Position numbers and translations under genes: made by a program
From: Ceratothoa steindachneri
Lineage: Eukaryota > Arthropoda > Malacostraca > Isopoda > Cymothoidae
Reading direction: 5' to 3'
DNA: 64,000 nucleotides
Assembly (NCBI GenBank): GCA_963969495.1
Contig: OZ018317.1
Location: 34,751,726 to 34,815,725, forward strand
The notes under the pieces: generated by a model
Databases searched by the model: none
What the model saw: only the letters and a program-made list of their open reading frames with translations
Told to the model about the DNA's origin: nothing
Shown here: positions 22,942-39,200 of the stretch, piece after piece
Position numbering within the stretch: position 1 is the first letter of the stretch
How the letters are laid out: every line of letters begins with the position of its first letter

Positions 22942-24080
22942 ATTTTTTCAGTATTTTCGAGACATTTTGAGACGAATTTGTTTTAAAACAGTTTTGACAA
23001 ATTTCTCCCATTGCTTCATTTTTCCAATTTAATTAACTTTATATATTTATTTAATTTTTAATTTTTGATATCACAAAAATATTCGATTAACATTTGGCTA
23101 TTTTTATTTTTAGTCCCTATAGCTAAGTTTCAAATCTAATGTTTAATGAATAAATATTATTACTTGGCAACACAGCACAGCAAAGCCTATCGGCAGTCAT
23201 CCCAAAGTTAATATTAAGACAATTTATAGAAAACTAATAATGATAACAAAATTAATTTAACCTTTGTCCGAAACATTTTGTAAAATATGACATGACTAAT
23301 TTTGCCAACTACACATCGATTTCATTGTTCTCTCCCCATTTTTTCCATAATGGACTCTTCTTCCCAAAATAGTTTTACCGGGTTAAATATGGGATTGTTG
23401 GGCAAATTAACTACCTTTCACGCCACTTATAACTTCTCCTCCTGTTTAGGGGTTATTTATAATTAACCACCGATACCCACACATTCAGAGAAATTACGTA
23501 TTACTCCAAAACTTGCCTCCTAATAACAAGATGGCGGATGTTTAGTCAAAATGAGCCGGCGCATAAATGCAAATTAGATTTTTCCCTAAATTTATTCTAT
23601 TCCTACATGATTAGAACCAACTTTCCTGAATTATCGCTATTTTGCAGAACAAATTTCTTGATAAATGGATAAATGCGTTTCTTGATTTATTAATACATTG
23701 ATAAATGCCTTTTAAAATCCCAAACATATTTGCAATCCTTTTATTTGGCGATTTGCGCCAACTTGCGCCAAGCTTTGATCCACGGCTCAGTTCAAGCAAT
23801 AATTCCAGTTCTCCTGGAAGAGCCTTAGACATCATGTACATACACACAGATACACACACACACACACCAATAACTGATGATTCCTGACAATACAATGAAT
23901 TTCTAATTGACACTTACGGGGTGCGGAAGCCCCGGACGCATTCATCTGCATGATTGTTTCTAATTCCGCGAGTGACTGTGTATATAACTTATGTATGTGC
24001 GTGATGGATGTGCGTATATATTTGTGTATGCATGCAGTCAAACGCAGAATTTGAAATTTAAGGACACTTGGGTTCTTTGG
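22939..24080. other. Unassigned DNA
   Basis: AT-rich. A short (CA)n lies at about 23848-23868. No gene recognised. Confidence 0.4.
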
Positions 24081-24084
24081 ACCA

Positions 24085-24240
24085 TTCTGACAATTTTTAA
24101 CCAGATATAAGTTTGGGTATAACGTATAAGGTGGGTATAAGGTATAATGTGGGCATATGGTATTAAGTTGGGTATAAATTATAAGGTCGGTATAAGGTAT
24201 AAGTTGGGTATAAGGTGTAGAGTGGGTATGAGCCAACAAA
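24085..24240 (+). repeat. Minisatellite of GGGTATAAGGTATAA units
   Basis: About eight degenerate units of 16-22 bases built on GGGTATAAGGTATAA. Confidence 0.85.
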
Positions 24241-24474
24241 CCTCAAAATCCATAAACCTTCAATGCCTAATTTAAGAATCTCCCTCCCCCATTACCCCTT
24301 ACCCCCTCCCATCGCCAATTTGGTCACTTAAATTTAGTGTACGTCCATTAACGAGGTCAGAAGTCATAGTAAAAAACTATTAAGAAAATAAAGATTTTTA
24401 AAGATCTCATGACCGACGTGAGCAAGGTCGATACGACGGAGGAAGACCAGGAATAAATATAGAGCTTTTTTATT

Positions 24475-25765
24475 GAGTACAATATTATACTGTATTGTAC
24501 TCAATAGATAGTATATGTACAAATGCACTCACGAAAAAATGCCTGTATAAGAGTACTCAGTAAAGACTAGGTTATCTATATAGACTTAATTAATAGCAAT
24601 TGTAGAATTGTACTCAATTAACTGTACATGTATAATTGTGTCTAATAAAGATTACATGTTGAATTGTACTCGGAAAAAGTAGATGTAGAATTTTACTTAA
24701 TTAATCTTAATTGTAGAATTGTACTAAATGTAGAATTGTACTTAATAAACTGTTTATGTATAATTGTACCTAACAAATAGATGTACAATTGTATTCATGA
24801 AGAATATATGCAGAAAGGCACTTCATTAATAGTTCTATGTTAATTGTACTCACTAAACAGTAAACAGTCCTTGGAAAGTGCATGTAGTTAGTTTAAAGTA
24901 ATAAAGTACACTGCACACTGCTTCTAACGCTGTGTGAGGTGCAATTAGTACTGTTATAGATGTGCTCTTTATTTATTGCAATTCTACATGTCCTCTTTAT
25001 AAGTACTCTTCTACATGTTACTTTTTTATAGAAAGAATGGCATGAGTGAGGATTGCCTGTAAGAAGCTTACATGTAAAATTATTGTCAAAGATTTCGTGT
25101 AAAATTGTACTCATTAAAGAGTACATTTAGAGATATACTCAATAGAGCACATGTAAAACTTACTCAATAAATAGTATGTATGTACTAAATAAAGGTAATG
25201 TATAATAGTGCTCATAGAGGGTATATGTAGAATTGCACTAAATAAAGAGTACATGTATAATAGTACTGATGAGAGTACATGTATATTTGTAATCAATAAA
25301 CAATATATGTAGAAGAGCACTCATGAATAGGACATGTAGAATTGTACTCAATAAACAGTACAAGTAGATTTTACTCCTCAAACGTATGTGTAGATTTATA
25401 CTCAATAATAATTGTGCTCAATAAAGTATTGATGGAGAATTTTACCCAATAAAGAGTACATGAACAATTATAGGTAATAACGAGTATATCGAGAATTGTA
25501 CTCATTAGGAGTACATTGAGAATTTTATTAAATAAAAAGAACATGTAGAATCGTACTCATAAATAGCACGTAAATTTGTACTCGGTGAAGAGGGCATGGA
25601 GAAATGTACTTATTATATAGTATATGCAGACTTATACTCAATAAATAATACATTCAGATTTTTACTTGATAAAGAACACATCGAGAATTATACTCAATAA
25701 TTAGTACATGCATAATTGTACTCAATAAAGAGTACATGCCGAACTGAACTCAATAAAGACTGCAT
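24475..25765 (+). repeat. About 28-bp degenerate minisatellite, 1.3 kb
   Basis: Consensus unit about AGTACATGTAGAATTG plus TACTCAATAAAG, repeated roughly 45 times with substitutions and small indels. The part GTACATGTAC is near-palindromic. Short open frames over it are by-products. Confidence 0.9.
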
Positions 25766-27618
<1,853 letters not shown>

Positions 27619-28160
27619 TATATATATACGTATGTACTCCTATGTCGGCGTGTATAATTTTGTAAGGCAACGCCTCTTTCTTCACAAGTCAGTAACGATT
27701 TCTAAATGATATGACGTAACTGAGCCATTTCCCGTTACGTACACAAATGGCCGTTCATAATTGCAGTCATTTAAACTATTTTTTTGCAATTACACGCATA
27801 GAAAAATAAAGAAACGGCAAATTTGTAAAAGAAAAATGTAAAGATGAAACTAGCGTTATATTCGGTTATGCCAGAAATGGCTGTGATAGAATTCAACCGT
27901 GAATGGCCCTAAGGAACTTGGCTGATAGAGGTGTAAGTATTGAGTGTGTTCGGTGCGGATGGAGCATTTTAATGAAAGTTTTTCTGACGTTGACACGGTA
28001 TAGAGTCCAGAGTAACTTATGGTAGGTATTAATTTAATCGTATTGGCGAACATATGTATATCTAACTATATGTCTTTTGATCTCTTTTGCTGTCTCTTAA
28101 CGCACCTATTACACTTTCATTCATTCCTGCAATGTCAAGTTTCTAACAGATTTCTGATTT

Positions 28161-28161
<1 letters not shown>
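27619..28161. other. Short TA run, then unassigned DNA
   Basis: A residual TA run is at 27619-27628. No gene recognised beyond it. Confidence 0.4.

Positions 28162-28233
<72 letters not shown>
28162..28233. repeat. (TA)n microsatellite
   Basis: Pure TA array. Confidence 0.98.
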
Positions 28234-28235
<2 letters not shown>

Positions 28236-28944
28236 ATCGGCAAAGGAGGCAAGGTAAACTGAAGGCTGGCTATGATGTAATTTGTCCTGTATTAAGACTT
28301 TGTGTGGTGGGCAAATTAGTTTCTGGTTGGAACTGAATGTTTATTTGTGGTCTCCACTTCCATATTGTGACGGCTTCAGCCATGCGCAGGGGCTGAAAAT
28401 GTTTTGAATCGTGACTCGTTAGTACACGTGAACGAAGAATTCGACACCTGCTCACCAGACTCAGATAAATCCAACGCAACAACACAATTAAAGGCTGCTT
28501 GATGAAGAAATGACCGCCTTCCATACACACCCTGTTCTTGCATCATTATTCGACAAAGTAGATGGTAGATTGCAGTCGAAGATAAGTTTAAATATGACAG
28601 CTAAGGCAACTCGAGTGATAGACAACCGAATGTATCAACTACACCCTCCTTTTATTCTACACTCCGTTACAGAAGATAGAAGTCGGCAGCACGTCGCCCT
28701 ACCTAGTTCTCTCTTGGTACTATTCACAGCACCAGTTATGTAACACTAAACTAATAGTTACCTTCTTCAACCGTCAGACTAGTCACCGTTGCCTTAAATA
28801 TCCGAGCCCCCCCCATTGGCTTACTAATCAAGGCTAGATACCGACTTCGATGGGGAATGTGGGTTACACTCAAAACAGTTTCATGTCCAGAACGCGGAGA
28901 ACTTGAAAAGTTACCAGCACACCCATAATTTAACTCTAGAATCT
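28234..28944. other. Unassigned DNA
   Basis: Open frames of about 77-86 residues (28270-28530 minus, 28510-28743 plus) show no recognised domain. Confidence 0.35.
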
Positions 28945-29440
28945 CCCGCTGCCTTTAAGGAACTTGTGTATGATCGACTTTTACAAACGGGCAAATCATT
29001 TATTTTTTTCATTTAATTCAATTTTTGCTATTTATTTAGATTCATTGTTTTTCATTTATATTCTTTTATAAATGCCTTTGAGGAACTTGTGTATGATCGA
29101 CATTTACAAACGGGAAATCATTTATTTTTTTTCATTTAATTCAATTTTTGCTCTTTATTTAGGTTCAGTATTTTTCATTTATGTTCTTTTATAAATGCCT
29201 TTTAGCAACTTGTGTATGATCGACTATTAAAAATGGGGAAAGCATTTATTTTTTCATTTAATTCAATTTTTGCTATTTATTTAGATTCATTGTTTTTCAT
29301 TTATGTTCTTTTGTAAATGCTTTTGAGGAACTTGTGTATGATCAACTTTTACAAACGGGGAAATCATTTATTTTTTTAATTTAATTAAATTTTTGCTCTT
29401 AATTTAGATCCGTTGTTTTTCATTTATATTTTTTTATATA
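28945..29440 (+). repeat. About 123-bp tandem repeat, four copies
   Basis: AGGAACTTGTGTATGATCGA recurs at 28958, 29081, 29204 (as AGCAACTTG...) and 29326, a period of 122-123 bases. Each unit continues with TTCATTTAATTCAATTTTTG. Confidence 0.93.
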
Positions 29441-30540
29441 AAATGCATAATTTAGCCAACCTCTCGAAAATTTCCCTAAACTCACTTAAACATTAGCAAA
29501 CTCCCCAAATGTAAAACATCTGAACATCTATAACCCAACGCATTCATAAAACCCCTTCCAAATTTCGCTGTCATAACAAATACTCCTAACTCCATATAAC
29601 TCTCAATACAAACTCCTCAGACCACGTTGGCAGGAGTCCCATAAATTTTCACCTACTTCCAACCACTCCCCAAACTCCCACTAAACTCCTTCTTCCTTTA
29701 CTTTTGAACATCGAAAAGTCAGTATCTGGATGACAGGATGACCTTGGGCCTGCTTGTTACCATACCCGTGTTACTGGTCGCTATGCCCGGCCGCATGATT
29801 CGAACGACTTACAATCGTACCAGGAAATTCCTTTGGGCTTTCTTAGGCCTCTGGGCCTTGACTCTCTTGCCCAGGTGATTGGGGTCTAGGAGCTTTCTCA
29901 CCTTAAGGGTTAAGATATATAACTATGGAGCCATAAAGTACAAAGTTTAAAGTAGGAGTACAGTTTTTAGAGGAAGATTTAATATAGAGTATTTATGTTA
30001 ATGAGAATCATCCTCGCGTTGCCAGGATCAAAATTACAACTTTGTACTACTGAGCCACTGTGAAAATAAACAGTAATCAAAGCTGGTTTTTAACATCCTA
30101 GTTTTCTAACACCAGTGTTTTTTAATCGACTTGTTTTATAAATCAGGCGAAGTAAAAACGTATTGAGATTTAAATTATATTTTCCTCATAGCAAAAAAAT
30201 TACGGTTATCAAACTTTTTTCACTTTTTCTCATAAGAATTTCATTAACATTAATTCTTTTAAAAAATTTGAAAATGTAAAATCCAGTAAAGAAAACACAG
30301 AACAAACGTTTCAAGAGACATTGATAACTTTTGTTAAAAATAATTGCCACTTTAATCGGTAAATAATAATCCCATAGAATACTGCATCTGCCACATTATT
30401 AAAGACATGGTTTGATAAAATAGAAAACAGTGTACAGAAGCCGAATTAACAGATGCTATAATTTAATATTAAGATGAAACTACCTCGTTTGTAATTAGGA
30501 AGTCTATCATACAAATAGAAGCTCTTTTTTTTAACAGAAC
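29441..30540. other. Unassigned DNA
   Basis: No gene or repeat recognised. Confidence 0.4.
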
Positions 30541-30604
30541 GATTTTTTATTTAGGTACAAGTATAGGACTAGTTTCGGAATATCACGATCAACCCTTCAG
30601 GTGT
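30541..30604 (-). repeat. Copy of the CCGAAACTAGTC motif
   Basis: Reverse complement reads CTGAAGGG...TTCCGAAACTAGTCC...AAATAAA. It is related to cassette D (CCGAAACTGGTCTCGAG) and to the flank at 38320-38365 (CCGAAGCTAGTCC). Confidence 0.55.
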
Positions 30605-30619
30605 TCAACGACTGAGCCT

Positions 30620-30985
30620 TAATCATAATATTACCCTAAACGAAATATTACCCTAAAACCAAATATTACCATAAAACAAATATTACCCAAAACATAATAT
30701 TACCAAAAATGAAATATAACCTTAAACCGAAAAATCATCATAAAACAAAAAATTACCATAAAACAAGATATTACCATTAACCCAAATAATACCCTAAAAC
30801 AAAAATTACTATAATACAAAATATTAAAATTAACCCAAATATTACTCTAAAACATAATATTACCCTAAATCCAAATATTACCCTAAAAAATATTATTCTA
30901 AACGAACTATAACAATAAACGAAATATTACCATGAAACGAAAAATTACCCTAAAACAAAAATATTTCCCTAAAACATTCCTAAGG
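30620..30985 (+). repeat. AATATTACCCTAAAAC minisatellite
   Basis: About 20 degenerate units of 16-18 bases (AAATATTACCCTAAAAC and variants). Confidence 0.88.
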
Positions 30986-31005
30986 TGTAGACTGAGGAAA
31001 GCGAT

Positions 31006-31140
31006 AACAACAAACAAGAAAGAAAGAAATGCGATAGCAACAAACAAAAAAGAAATAAATGCGATAACAGCAAACAAGAAAGAAAGAAATGCGAAAACAA
31101 CAAACAAGAAAGAAAGAAATGCGAAAACAAGTGGATGTGA
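31006..31140 (+). repeat. 30-bp tandem repeat, about four copies
   Basis: Units of about GCGATAACAACAAACAAG plus AAAGAAAGAAAT. The 30-base period keeps frame, giving a TNKKERNA peptide repeat that is probably incidental. Confidence 0.85.
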
Positions 31141-32429
31141 TATTTACCTATAAGCTTTCATTTACATTTAACTATCGCCATATACACTACGCTAATACAA
31201 AAAAGTGTATTTTATTATTATCATCGTTATGATTATTATTATTAGTAGTAATATTTTGACTATTATTATTAGTAGTAATATCTTCGATGGGCTGAAAAAT
31301 AAAAAATTTAGTGTATGAAAGTGTTTGCAAGTGCTATAACACTATAATGTGAGTGAGAGAGTGTGTTGAATGAGTTCAAGAAAATATTTGTCCACCGCCC
31401 ACCGTCCCATATACTCCTTCCATCCCCACCTGGTATTTTGAGTCCCTTACAACAGGAGCAACCCCTTTGCTTTTCTTCCCCGCTGACCTTTGGCGGAACT
31501 TTCCTCTTAAAAGGTAAAAATGTCTGGAAGGCGCAGAGAGGGTCAAGGTGTAGGTGGGAAAGTGCCTGAATACATATGTGAAGGTGTGTATACGTTTGAA
31601 ATGCAAGTGCTTGGAGGAAGGAATGAGACGATCGTTCACTCTATTTCATTCGTTTTCACTAATGGATAAAAATAATAATAATATATAAGAGAGGCGGATT
31701 TTCACTACCTGGAAGGTAATGTTGCGTAGTGAATGTGTGAAAGATTTTACAGTTTGGGCGGATTGTTCCTCTTGGCACTCCAAAACATTTCTAGGCTTAA
31801 TCACCCCTACCCCCACTCCATGGTCATCGGAAAGAGCGCCAATCAATTCTTTGCCCCCTGAGGCACTCCTATCCCCATATTCCCCTAACCCCAAAGCAAT
31901 AAAAGGACTTCCGCCGTCACTTTCTCCAAGGACGTTACTGGCCCTCTTACGATCAGTGCTGGCATTCCTTGGCACCTTTCCTTTCCTCCTCGGACCAGAG
32001 GTGGGGAACCGATGTCTTTTTAGTATTCGGTGGGGAGGGGGTGCGTGATTAGTTTTTTTTATCTTCCCCATGCCCCGTTGGTCCCTGGCATTTCCCTAGT
32101 AATCAAACTATAGGGGTAAACAAAATCTTCAAAAATTAAAAAAATCAACACGTTTGCATGGAGACTATTGTGCCTTCCCCTGTAGTAATCAGGGATAAAG
32201 ATATATAATCAAGGTAATAAGATTTTAGATAACCCCAAACATGGGCGTTACTAGCACTAGGTGCAGCCTAGTCCTAAACCATAAGCCACCCGCAGAAATG
32301 TGATTTGATGTTCGTATGCCGGGGTATTTTTAAAAGCGTTCCTCTATGTATTGTTCGTATTTGTCCTTCAGGGTTTAAGATGAGTTCAGGTTCCTTTATT
32401 TTGAATTGGTCAAGTTCGGTTTTGTATCA
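31141..32429. other. Unassigned DNA, GC-richer at 31370-32060
   Basis: Overlapping open frames on both strands at 31370-31640 and 31646-32071 reflect composition. No domain or convincing splice sites. Confidence 0.3.
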
Positions 32430-32900
32430 GTCCTCTTTGTTGTCGTTTTCTCTTAATTTACTCTCCTCAACAAAGGATCAATCCTGCTTCTCTCTTATTG
32501 ACTCCACTTTCCCTTAATTTTCTCTGTCCCTGTATGACGTCGGTCTAAAGGAGAGAAGTAGAGTCAATGATTTGGCGAGACAGAAGTCAGACTACAGTGA
32601 TGTCAAAGCATCCCTGTATTTTGACTTGTCTCGCCAAAGCACCGAATCTACTTCTGTCCTTTTGACCGACGTCATACAGGGACAGAAAAGATTGAAGTAA
32701 AGGAAAGCGATAAGATAGAAAATGGATTGATCCTTTGTCTTGCTTCCTTTCCCCCTTTTTGGGGTGTTTTTCGTCTCTTTAATTTTATTTTAAAGTAGCC
32801 TAGAACTAGGCTAGTTTTAATACGGCGACTAATGCCCAAGTAGGCAATCGTCAGATGAGCTCTTAAAAAAAAATGTCGAGGAGAGTAAATTGAAAGAATC
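32430..32900. mobile_element. Palindromic MITE split by a retro-insertion
   Basis: The left arm (about 32440-32600) and right arm (about 32617-32736, resuming at 32874) are inverted copies. Shared inner blocks include TGTCCCTGTATGACGTCGGT and TTTGGCGAGACA; outer blocks are CAAAGGATCAATCC and GAGGAGAGTAAATT. The palindrome is only continuous if 32740-32873 is removed. No coding capacity. Superfamily unknown. Confidence 0.82.
32740..32873 (+). mobile_element. Retroelement tail inserted in the MITE arm
   Basis: Ends with the hairpin CGGCGACTAATGCCCAAGTA... then GATGAGCTC and A9, as in the tail at 1-295. A short TGTC occurs on both sides (32736-32739 and 32874-32877), a possible target duplication. 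Confidence 0.7.
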
Positions 32901-32959
32901 GGCGCGCGAGGAAAAGCTGGGGCGAATCTACAAATTGATCACCGAAAGAATTTTGGTTG

Positions 32960-33530
32960 ATGTGAATTGGAATTGATGAGATGATTGGGCCTAAAATGAG
33001 GGGGTAATGACGTGGGGAAGGAAACAGAGCCTAAAATGATAGATAATGGAGATAAAGGTGATTGGCCTAAAATGGGAGAGGGGTGAAGAGGAAGATAATT
33101 GGGCCTAAAAAAAAAGAGAATTAAAAGGAAGATGGTTTGTCCTAAAATGAGATGGAATATACAGGAAGATCGTTGGGACTAAAATGAAAGGGAATTAAGG
33201 AGATGATTAAGCCTAAAATAAGAGAATGAAGAGGAAGATTATTGGACGTAAAATAAAAGGGAATGCAGAAGAAGAGGATTGGGTCTAAAATGAGAGAGAA
33301 TTGAAGTGGAAGATGATTGGGTCTAAAATAGTCGGCACTAAAGAGGAGAATGATTAAGCCTAAAATGAGAGAAAATTAAGAAAAAAATGATTGGGCCTAA
33401 AATGAGAAGGACAGCAGAGGAAGATGATTGGGCCTAAAATGTGATGGAATGTAGAGGAAGATGATTGGGTTTAAAATGTGAAGATAATGAAGCGTAAGAT
33501 GATTAGTTCTAAAATGGGAGGGGATGAAGA
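32960..33530 (+). repeat. GATGATTGGGCCTAAAATGAG minisatellite
   Basis: About 14 degenerate units of 35-45 bases built on GATGATTGGGCCTAAAATGA followed by purine-rich spacers. Confidence 0.88.
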
Positions 33531-35604
33531 GAGATACAAAGATTTACAATAACAAAAAGTTCCTCAAATTGTCTTGCGAAAAAATCAGAGGTTGTATCGA
33601 ATCAAGAAAGTGCCTAACCTACTCTCTGCTCATTTACCCGCGCCCTCCTGCGAAGGTAGCGTAAAATAACTATCCGAATATGTTTTTAAAAGAAAACTGG
33701 ATTTTTAATAGAAAAACAAAGACAATTCCTAACTCCAATATTTTGATAATTAGCCATTTCTTAGATTGTTGAAAAAACAAAAAAAAATCCTTAAGTTTCC
33801 TTTTGATTTGTTCAATAGTATGGTTATTTATAACTTAGATAGTTGTGTTCGACTATTCAACTATCTATTAGTTGGTGTTTCTCCACCACACTAGTCAATA
33901 ATAGAGGCAACGTCAATTTTCTCGACTGCTTCAGAGAAGAAAGAGAACAGAGACAAAATATTATTTCTTCTTATCCATATTTCAGTATTTCTCCTTCCAC
34001 AGCCTAGTTAAATGAGCGTGTGAATAGAGACCATCAAGCTAATAAGTAATAGTGGTGTATTGGAATGAAATGCAGCAAATAAACAAAGAGGAGAACAAAG
34101 AGGAGAATTTCTCGAAGTAAAAATGTCCAGTCAAACTCGCTCTCCTTGAGACAGCCTGCAAGTTTCTGAGTTGCAGCACCTGAGCCATAGGCGTACATGG
34201 CATCAGAACGCATCGCAGTACTCGAATTATAATTAATATTAATTCTAGAGTCGAATTTATATTTCGAATTTAGTTTTCAAATTGAAAGTCCTAATGTGAC
34301 TTAATAACCAACTAATAATCAATAAAGGTATCTTTGTCTTACTTGTTATTCACATAACATTATCATCAGTTCGTTTCATCCTTTTCCTGGTCAAAAGCCT
34401 ACCAAAGAACTTTCCACTGATCAAGGTCTATCTCGCGAGCCTACCATGCTAATACTACTATTGTGAGATGAGAACCAAATATCTTCGCAAAAATAGCAAC
34501 TAGAACTAATAATACCTACTTTGACTATAGGAGAATTAGTAAAAACTACCGTGCTTATTCATAATTTTTGTCCTATCGATGCCCAATATATGAAATTATA
34601 CCATTTAATGTCATCAGGGTTTCAGCTTTGTTACAAGTGTTTGCGGAGTTATTAGAGGTCTCTAAATATTAGATGGTTTCTAAATAAGAACCACTCTTAA
34701 TAGGAGTACTTAAAAAGAGTTAAAGACGTTTTTACATCCAGTGTTCTATTTTGCATGCACTTAATCTTTATATATATTCAAGCCAGAGATATTGAAATTC
34801 CACCAGGTAGTATCAGCTAAGGTTTACTTTGAAGTGAGGGGAAATGGATTTTTTTGTAAACAATTTTTGCTTGATCGCTGGCTTGATTTAGCAAAACTAA
34901 CGCTGTAGGACTAGTATGGCCTTGCTTGTCTTTGCGTTAATTTTACTTGGCTTGTTTCACCATGCCTTCGTTTAATGATTTGGGGGGGGGATGGGGGTTG
35001 ACACACACCTGGTGTGATTAAATTTGCCTTGCCTCGTCTTAATTATACTCTTCAGGAACAAATAGCCTTCATCAATGTTGCCTTTTTAGGTAATAAAGGC
35101 AAAATTATAAGTTGTGTACTCCCAGTCGATAATGCTCCAATTACTTTTCTCTTTTCCTACGGGCTATGATCCGCTATGATATTTTCAGTCGCCCTAACTT
35201 TATTACAATTTTTTCAAAACTAACTAAAATATCATGGTTGCCATGGCTACTTGAGCGCCTTAAAAGGCTACCATATCACCCCCTCCCCCGCCCCTCACCA
35301 GACCTTGAAATATTTTTGCCAAGTTGTAAACGACATCTATAAATCGAGTTCCTTTCTCTAGATTTGGCTTGAGTCAATCTTTTCTGATTTGATGTGATTT
35401 ATATTGATTATACTCGATTTGAATCAATTAAAATTTATTTGATTCGAGTAAAAGTGATCGAAATTTACTTAAATTGATTTACCAAGAAGGGAAAAGGACC
35501 AGGGGCTGCCAGGAATAAATTAACGGGTGGATACAGGATAAGGGAGGGTCAATACAGAGGTATGTTTGAAGGCCATTTACAGGATAAGGTATTTCAATGC
35601 TTTT
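33531..35604. other. Unassigned DNA
   Basis: No gene recognised. About 35375-35480 has loose repeats of a GATTTGAATCAATT-like unit. Confidence 0.35.
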
Positions 35605-35840
35605 ATAGCCGACTGTCTGTTTAGTGGCAATTGCTACTGTCTGTCTATATATCGATGGATTTATCCTGTGTCCGTTTAAGTGGTAATTGCTACTGTTGCT
35701 CTACCTATCCGCGAGTTTATTAAAGATTTATGTTTATTCAGTGGTAATTGCTACTGTTGGTCTATCTATATGTGAATTGATTATACTTGTCTGTCTGTTT
35801 TAGTGGTAATTGTTACTGTCGGTCTACCTATCTGTTTATT
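35605..35840 (+). repeat. About 60-bp tandem repeat, four copies
   Basis: GTGGTAATTGCTACTGT recurs near 35620, 35680, 35738 and 35802, each followed by a CTACCTATCTG-like string. Confidence 0.85.
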
Positions 35841-37707
35841 TATTATAGCTTTCAAATTAAATTGGATCAAATTATCAAAATTATTATTATTGAAATAGTT
35901 ATACAATGTAACCCATGATTTTTTAATGCTTTCTATTTTGGGTACTTTCCTTTTAAAGACAACCAATTTATTTTACTTTCCATTTATCGATAGCCAGGGA
36001 TTTTCTTCCATATTTTTTTAGCAAAGAAGTAAGTTAAATTAGGTTGAATTATTGGTGTTTTGTGAAATATTTGTATAGTTTTTCTTTTAATAACCTAACC
36101 TAACCCTTAGCATTTATTGTGACTTATTCCCCTAAACATCATTGTCAATGTAAATCTACAGTCTTTTTACTCATAAATTCATAGTCTCCCCTAACATATA
36201 TTGAACTTGACAAAACAGAAAACGGGGATAGTAATCAGGTCAGTTAGTCAATATATTAAAAAAATTGTTAATTATTATTTTTAAAGTTATTATTAAGTAG
36301 CAATAATACTTATACCTACTACTCGATTTAAATTGTCTTTTACCTTTCCCCAATCTGCTTTGGTCTTTTCCCTTTTCTTTACTTGAACTGGCTTTGTTTT
36401 GTTTGTTGTCTTTGTTTGTTTTTTCCGTCTTTTCCTGAATCTTACAACCTACCTCTATGTCTATAAGGTAGGTCTGTTCTCACCTAAGAAGACCACGCCA
36501 TTAACACTTCTGCTGTTTTTCCATTTTCTTGTTCTATTTTTTTGTTTTTGTTTGACCTTTGTTTGAGAGTTTGGCCTACCACCACATAAGGAGGTCAGAA
36601 CAATAGCACTTGTTTTTCCTTCTGTTCTGGTTCTATTTTTGTTTCGTTTTCATTTTCACAATGAGCTTGATTCTATTTATCCAGAATTAAAACAATGAAA
36701 ATAAGAAACAGATACCATAGTAAGAATAAAGGTTCATTCGAGTAAACCTTAACACTTTCGAGAGTTACTTTTCTCAACTACAGGTTCCAAATTACGAACG
36801 ATAAGGCTAGATGCTTGGAGGTGCGAACTTAGTTTCGCTTCACAGTAAGGCATATTTTAATCGCCAATCTTTTCCATTGGCAAATTTTTGCTACCTTAAA
36901 AAAATTAGTTAATTACCTGAAAAACGTTTAATTTTCACTAACTTCTGACCTTTCTAGTTAATTTCCCGTAGAAATTTCACTGCGTTCACCGACCTGACCT
37001 CATTTTTTTCATTAAATACTCCATGGTCATATTGAAGGATAAATATTACTAATACTTGTTTTACATTTAAATCAAAGCTTTGCTTTGATGGATTATATCT
37101 CCAAGGAGAGTAAGGGGCTCATTTTGGGGATAGTACACTTGATTAAATAATACATTTAAGGATTTCTCCCATAGATTTTATAATCTCACATTTATTACTC
37201 GTTCTTTTCTTAGTAATAGTAAAGGACATTGCACCATTAATACTGTTAGCGACTTTAGCCTCTCCTGGTTCAAAATAGGTGACTACTTTGCTCATTGCCT
37301 CTAAGAAAATAAGTCGTCTATCACATCATCATCTCTCGGAGGTAAAAGGGGCCACTGCCCTAGGCAAGGGATGACATATAATATTTAATCTATAATTGAA
37401 AAAGTGTCCAAGAATTCTTCCTATAAAGGGAGGAATGACGCATATAAGTGTAGAGTACAATTCCTTAAGCACCGTAGGACAAAGCCTTTCGCAACAAAAT
37501 TTAAAGGAATATTTTATGGATTAATGGACTTAGTAACATAGTAACTAAGTATTCTCTATTAATAATTTAAGACCACCAACCTAAAACTTACCTTACACTC
37601 GGATAAAGAGGCTGCAAACCTTAACGAAGCATCTATGAATGTAGTTTCCCAACTTTGTCCTACGAGTATCCCATTTTTCAAATTGTTTTGGACAAAAGTT
37701 AAATACG
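35841..37707. other. Unassigned DNA
   Basis: T-rich stretches at about 36380-36660 hold two loosely similar halves around AAGGTAGGTCTGTTCT and AAGGAGGTCAGAACA. No gene recognised. Confidence 0.35.

Positions 37708-37783
<76 letters not shown>
37708..37783. repeat. (TA)n microsatellite
   Basis: TA array with two single-base interruptions. Confidence 0.97.
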
Positions 37784-37784
<1 letters not shown>

Positions 37785-37879
37785 CTTGACTACTATTGCA
37801 TTAATCCAGTTTGATTATGGGTGGGGCTGTCGCAGAACCAGTCAATCTATACCCGTGTACTAATCAGTTAAAAGAATTG

Positions 37880-38115
37880 TCTGCACCTCAAAAGACCTAG
37901 CAGTCCATACCGAAAATATGCTTTTTCAATCCCTAACGCTACTAGTAACTGTTTTTATTATCTAAAGTATGAAAAAGGTGGATAGTTAAGATGAAGGCCT
38001 TCCCAGCCCACCTCTCTTACCCGCCATAATGGGCATGGAAAACTGAAAAGAGATATCAGTAGGACGAAATTGATAACACAACCAGGAATTTTGGTGGTAA
38101 AGTTTAAGCATTAAA
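37880..38115 (-). pseudogene. CR1-like LINE 3' untranslated fragment
   Basis: Plus-strand CCTCAAAAGAC, then CATACCGAAAATATGC and AACACAACCAGGAATTTT, match CCTCAAAAGAC, CATACCGAGGATGTAC and GACACAATCAGGAAATTTT at 58700-58830 in the same order. Only 3' non-coding sequence remains. Confidence 0.65.
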
Positions 38116-38159
38116 GCTACCTATTTGGCGTTAACAGAAAAAATCTATCTCTTGTCCAT

Positions 38160-39180
<1,021 letters not shown>

Positions 39181-39200
39181 CACATACTTCTGTTAATAGG

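Noticed and set aside
28945..29440. CRISPR array
   Set aside because: The four units are whole 123-bp tandem copies with no repeat-spacer alternation, in eukaryotic DNA.
30620..30985. Telomere (CCCTAAA) array
   Set aside because: The CCCTAAA string sits in a 16-18 base degenerate unit, not a 7-base tandem; this is a minisatellite.
36095..36110. Arthropod telomere repeat (CCTAA)n
   Set aside because: Only two to three units, with no array.
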